Assembly (NCBI GenBank): GCA_018268335.1 | Contig: JAFDWT010000098.1 | Location: 1-42,034 of the forward strand | Source of the DNA: Armatimonadota bacterium | Lineage (GTDB): Bacteria > Armatimonadota > Fimbriimonadia > Fimbriimonadales > Fimbriimonadaceae | Length of the DNA: 42,034 bases | Direction: 5' to 3' | Notes under the pieces: generated by a model | Databases searched by the model: none | What the model was told of the DNA's origin: nothing | What the model saw: only the letters and a program-made list of their open reading frames with translations | Shown here: positions 41,156 through 42,034 of the stretch, in pieces | Position numbering within the stretch: the first letter of the stretch is position 1 | How the letters are laid out: every line of letters begins with the position of its first letter | Translations under genes and position numbers: made by a program

Positions 41156-42034
41156 TCACTCGATGGTCACTTCACCGACCACGATCTTGCCGCGCACCAG
41201 CGCTCTGACAGTGCATTTTCCGGCCTTGAGTGTGCGCAAAGTCCCACTCTGGTCGATCCAGCCGTTGCCTGTCGCGGCCCAAAGGACCTCGCCGTCGGCG
41301 ACGGTCTGGCCCGTCTCGTCGACTACAGTGTAAACCGAGTTCTTGCCCGCCTCTACCGTCTTGGAGCCCTTCAGCACCATCTGCACGTCGGAGGAAGGCA
41401 GCTCGCCGGAGAGGAGCACGCCGTTGGCGACCGCCCGTTCGACACCATCACTCGGACGGTTGAGAACCAGCCCGCCAATGACCAAAGTGGAACTACCGCC
41501 GCCGTCGAGATTGATCGCTTTGTCACAGCCGACCTGGACCATGATCTCGGCCAACTCGGCCAGGGTCGCGCCGCGGCTCATGGCTTGCCGTCCGTCGACG
41601 ACTACCATGTAGATGTCGCCGTCCTTGCTGGCGCCGATGGCCGTCCGGGGATGCCGGGCATTGGAGAAGGCGTCGCCGAACTTCTCTTTCAGGGGATTCA
41701 GACTGACGACACCATTCTTGACGAGGAGCGGGCCGCCTCCGACCACGTTGTCCACCTTGTTCCAGTCAAACCCTTCGACGCCGACACTGGCGGTCAGTTC
41801 GTCACCGACCTTCAGGTCTTTGGCGCGCTCGGTGCGCTTGCCGGTCAGGGTCAAAACCGCCTGGCCAGGGCCGATCACGACAAACGGCTTCTCGCGCACG
41901 ATGCCGATGATCTTGCCGCGGACCAACCCGATCGGGCCGAGCTTTTGGTTGGCCTCAAAAAGGATGTGCGTGGCGGGAGACTTGGCGATCGCATAACCGG
42001 CCGAAGCGGTCTGCAAGACGACGGAGTCGTCGCC
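41156..42034 (-). CDS. Phosphodiester glycosidase (NAGPA) domain protein, N-terminus outside window
   Basis: 292 codons are visible; the frame is open to the window edge, so the start lies beyond 42034. Residues in the middle match the phosphodiester glycosidase/DUF2233 family: NVVGGGPLLVKNG, HPRTAIGASKDGDIYMVVVDGR, GATLAELAEIMVQVGCDKAINLDGGGSST. The last ~80 residues look like a Big-type Ig-like beta domain (KTVEAGKNSVYTVVDETGQTV). The family cleaves GlcNAc-phosphodiester bonds of glycans, and bacterial members are mostly secreted and may act on cell-surface polymers. It is followed by the tricorn-like gene on the same strand. Confidence 0.88.
   Translation of the reverse strand, partial: GDDSVVLQTASAGYAIAKSPATHILFEANQKLGPIGLVRGKIIGIVREKPFVVIGPGQAVLTLTGKRTERAKDLKVGDELTASVGVEGFDWNKVDNVVGGGPLLVKNGVVSLNPLKEKFGDAFSNARHPRTAIGASKDGDIYMVVVDGRQAMSRGATLAELAEIMVQVGCDKAINLDGGGSSTLVIGGLVLNRPSDGVERAVANGVLLSGELPSSDVQMVLKGSKTVEAGKNSVYTVVDETGQTVADGEVLWAATGNGWIDQSGTLRTLKAGKCTVRALVRGKIVVGEVTIE

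Overview
The window is about 42 kb of GC-rich bacterial chromosome carrying ordinary housekeeping genes in short operons on both strands. GTG and TTG starts and 1-4 base gene overlaps are common. The gene mix suggests Armatimonadota, probably class Fimbriimonadia: a cell-surface S8 protease ending in a domain I associate with that group, a tricorn-type protease, PilB/PilC pilus genes and class A RNase P RNA. This placement is an inference from recalled family distributions, not from a marker-gene search.

Layout. 1-2147: a creatininase-family gene cut by the window edge, then dnaA (minus). 2148-4626: a plus-strand operon of thiamine pyrophosphokinase, an SSS-family symporter and an FHA protein. 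4825-9776: minus-strand genes (purM, tRNA-Lys, DUF2071 protein, a degenerate CPBP-like membrane protein, a GDPD/PLC-like phosphodiesterase, a small membrane protein and an aldo/keto reductase). 9830-17146: plus-strand genes (small membrane protein, GH53 galactanase, RNase G, a protein with a DnaA domain I-like start, an MBL hydrolase, a FliA/WhiG-type sigma factor between two small proteins, and a SurA-like lipoprotein). 17223-25924: minus-strand genes: a small protein, speE and speD behind a promoter with a long leader, an ABC exporter pair and RibD-like reductase downstream of a sigma factor fused to a degenerate GGDEF domain, pilC and an M29 aminopeptidase. 25983-27930: a GNAT acetyltransferase and a YgiB/YgiC-like pair (small lipoprotein plus glutathionylspermidine-synthase fold). 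27927-32645: a TPR/O-GlcNAc-transferase-like protein, rnpB and the S8 protease. 32646-34851: an accessory island. 34852-42034: a PilB/GspE ATPase with a very long acidic, proline-rich N-terminus, a tricorn-like protease and a partial phosphodiester glycosidase.

The island at 32.7-34.6 kb is the most interesting region. It has a REP-associated tyrosine transposase (RAYT), four copies of a palindromic REP-like element in both orientations, and an AT-rich, 5'-truncated Rhs tip with a toxin-like domain followed by an overlapping probable immunity gene. The toxin/immunity pair is bracketed by two REP copies in opposite orientation. One of these copies also places a stop codon exactly where the Rhs reading frame becomes open.

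The second notable item is the sigma factor (22081-23355). It joins complete sigma-70 regions 2-4 to a GGDEF-like domain whose signature reads GQHGF, suggesting a transcription factor with a built-in non-catalytic nucleotide-sensing or dimerisation module. Polyamine genes (speD, speE) and a glutathionylspermidine-synthase-like gene lie within 10 kb of each other, and speD has a leader of roughly 245 bases with several predicted hairpins.
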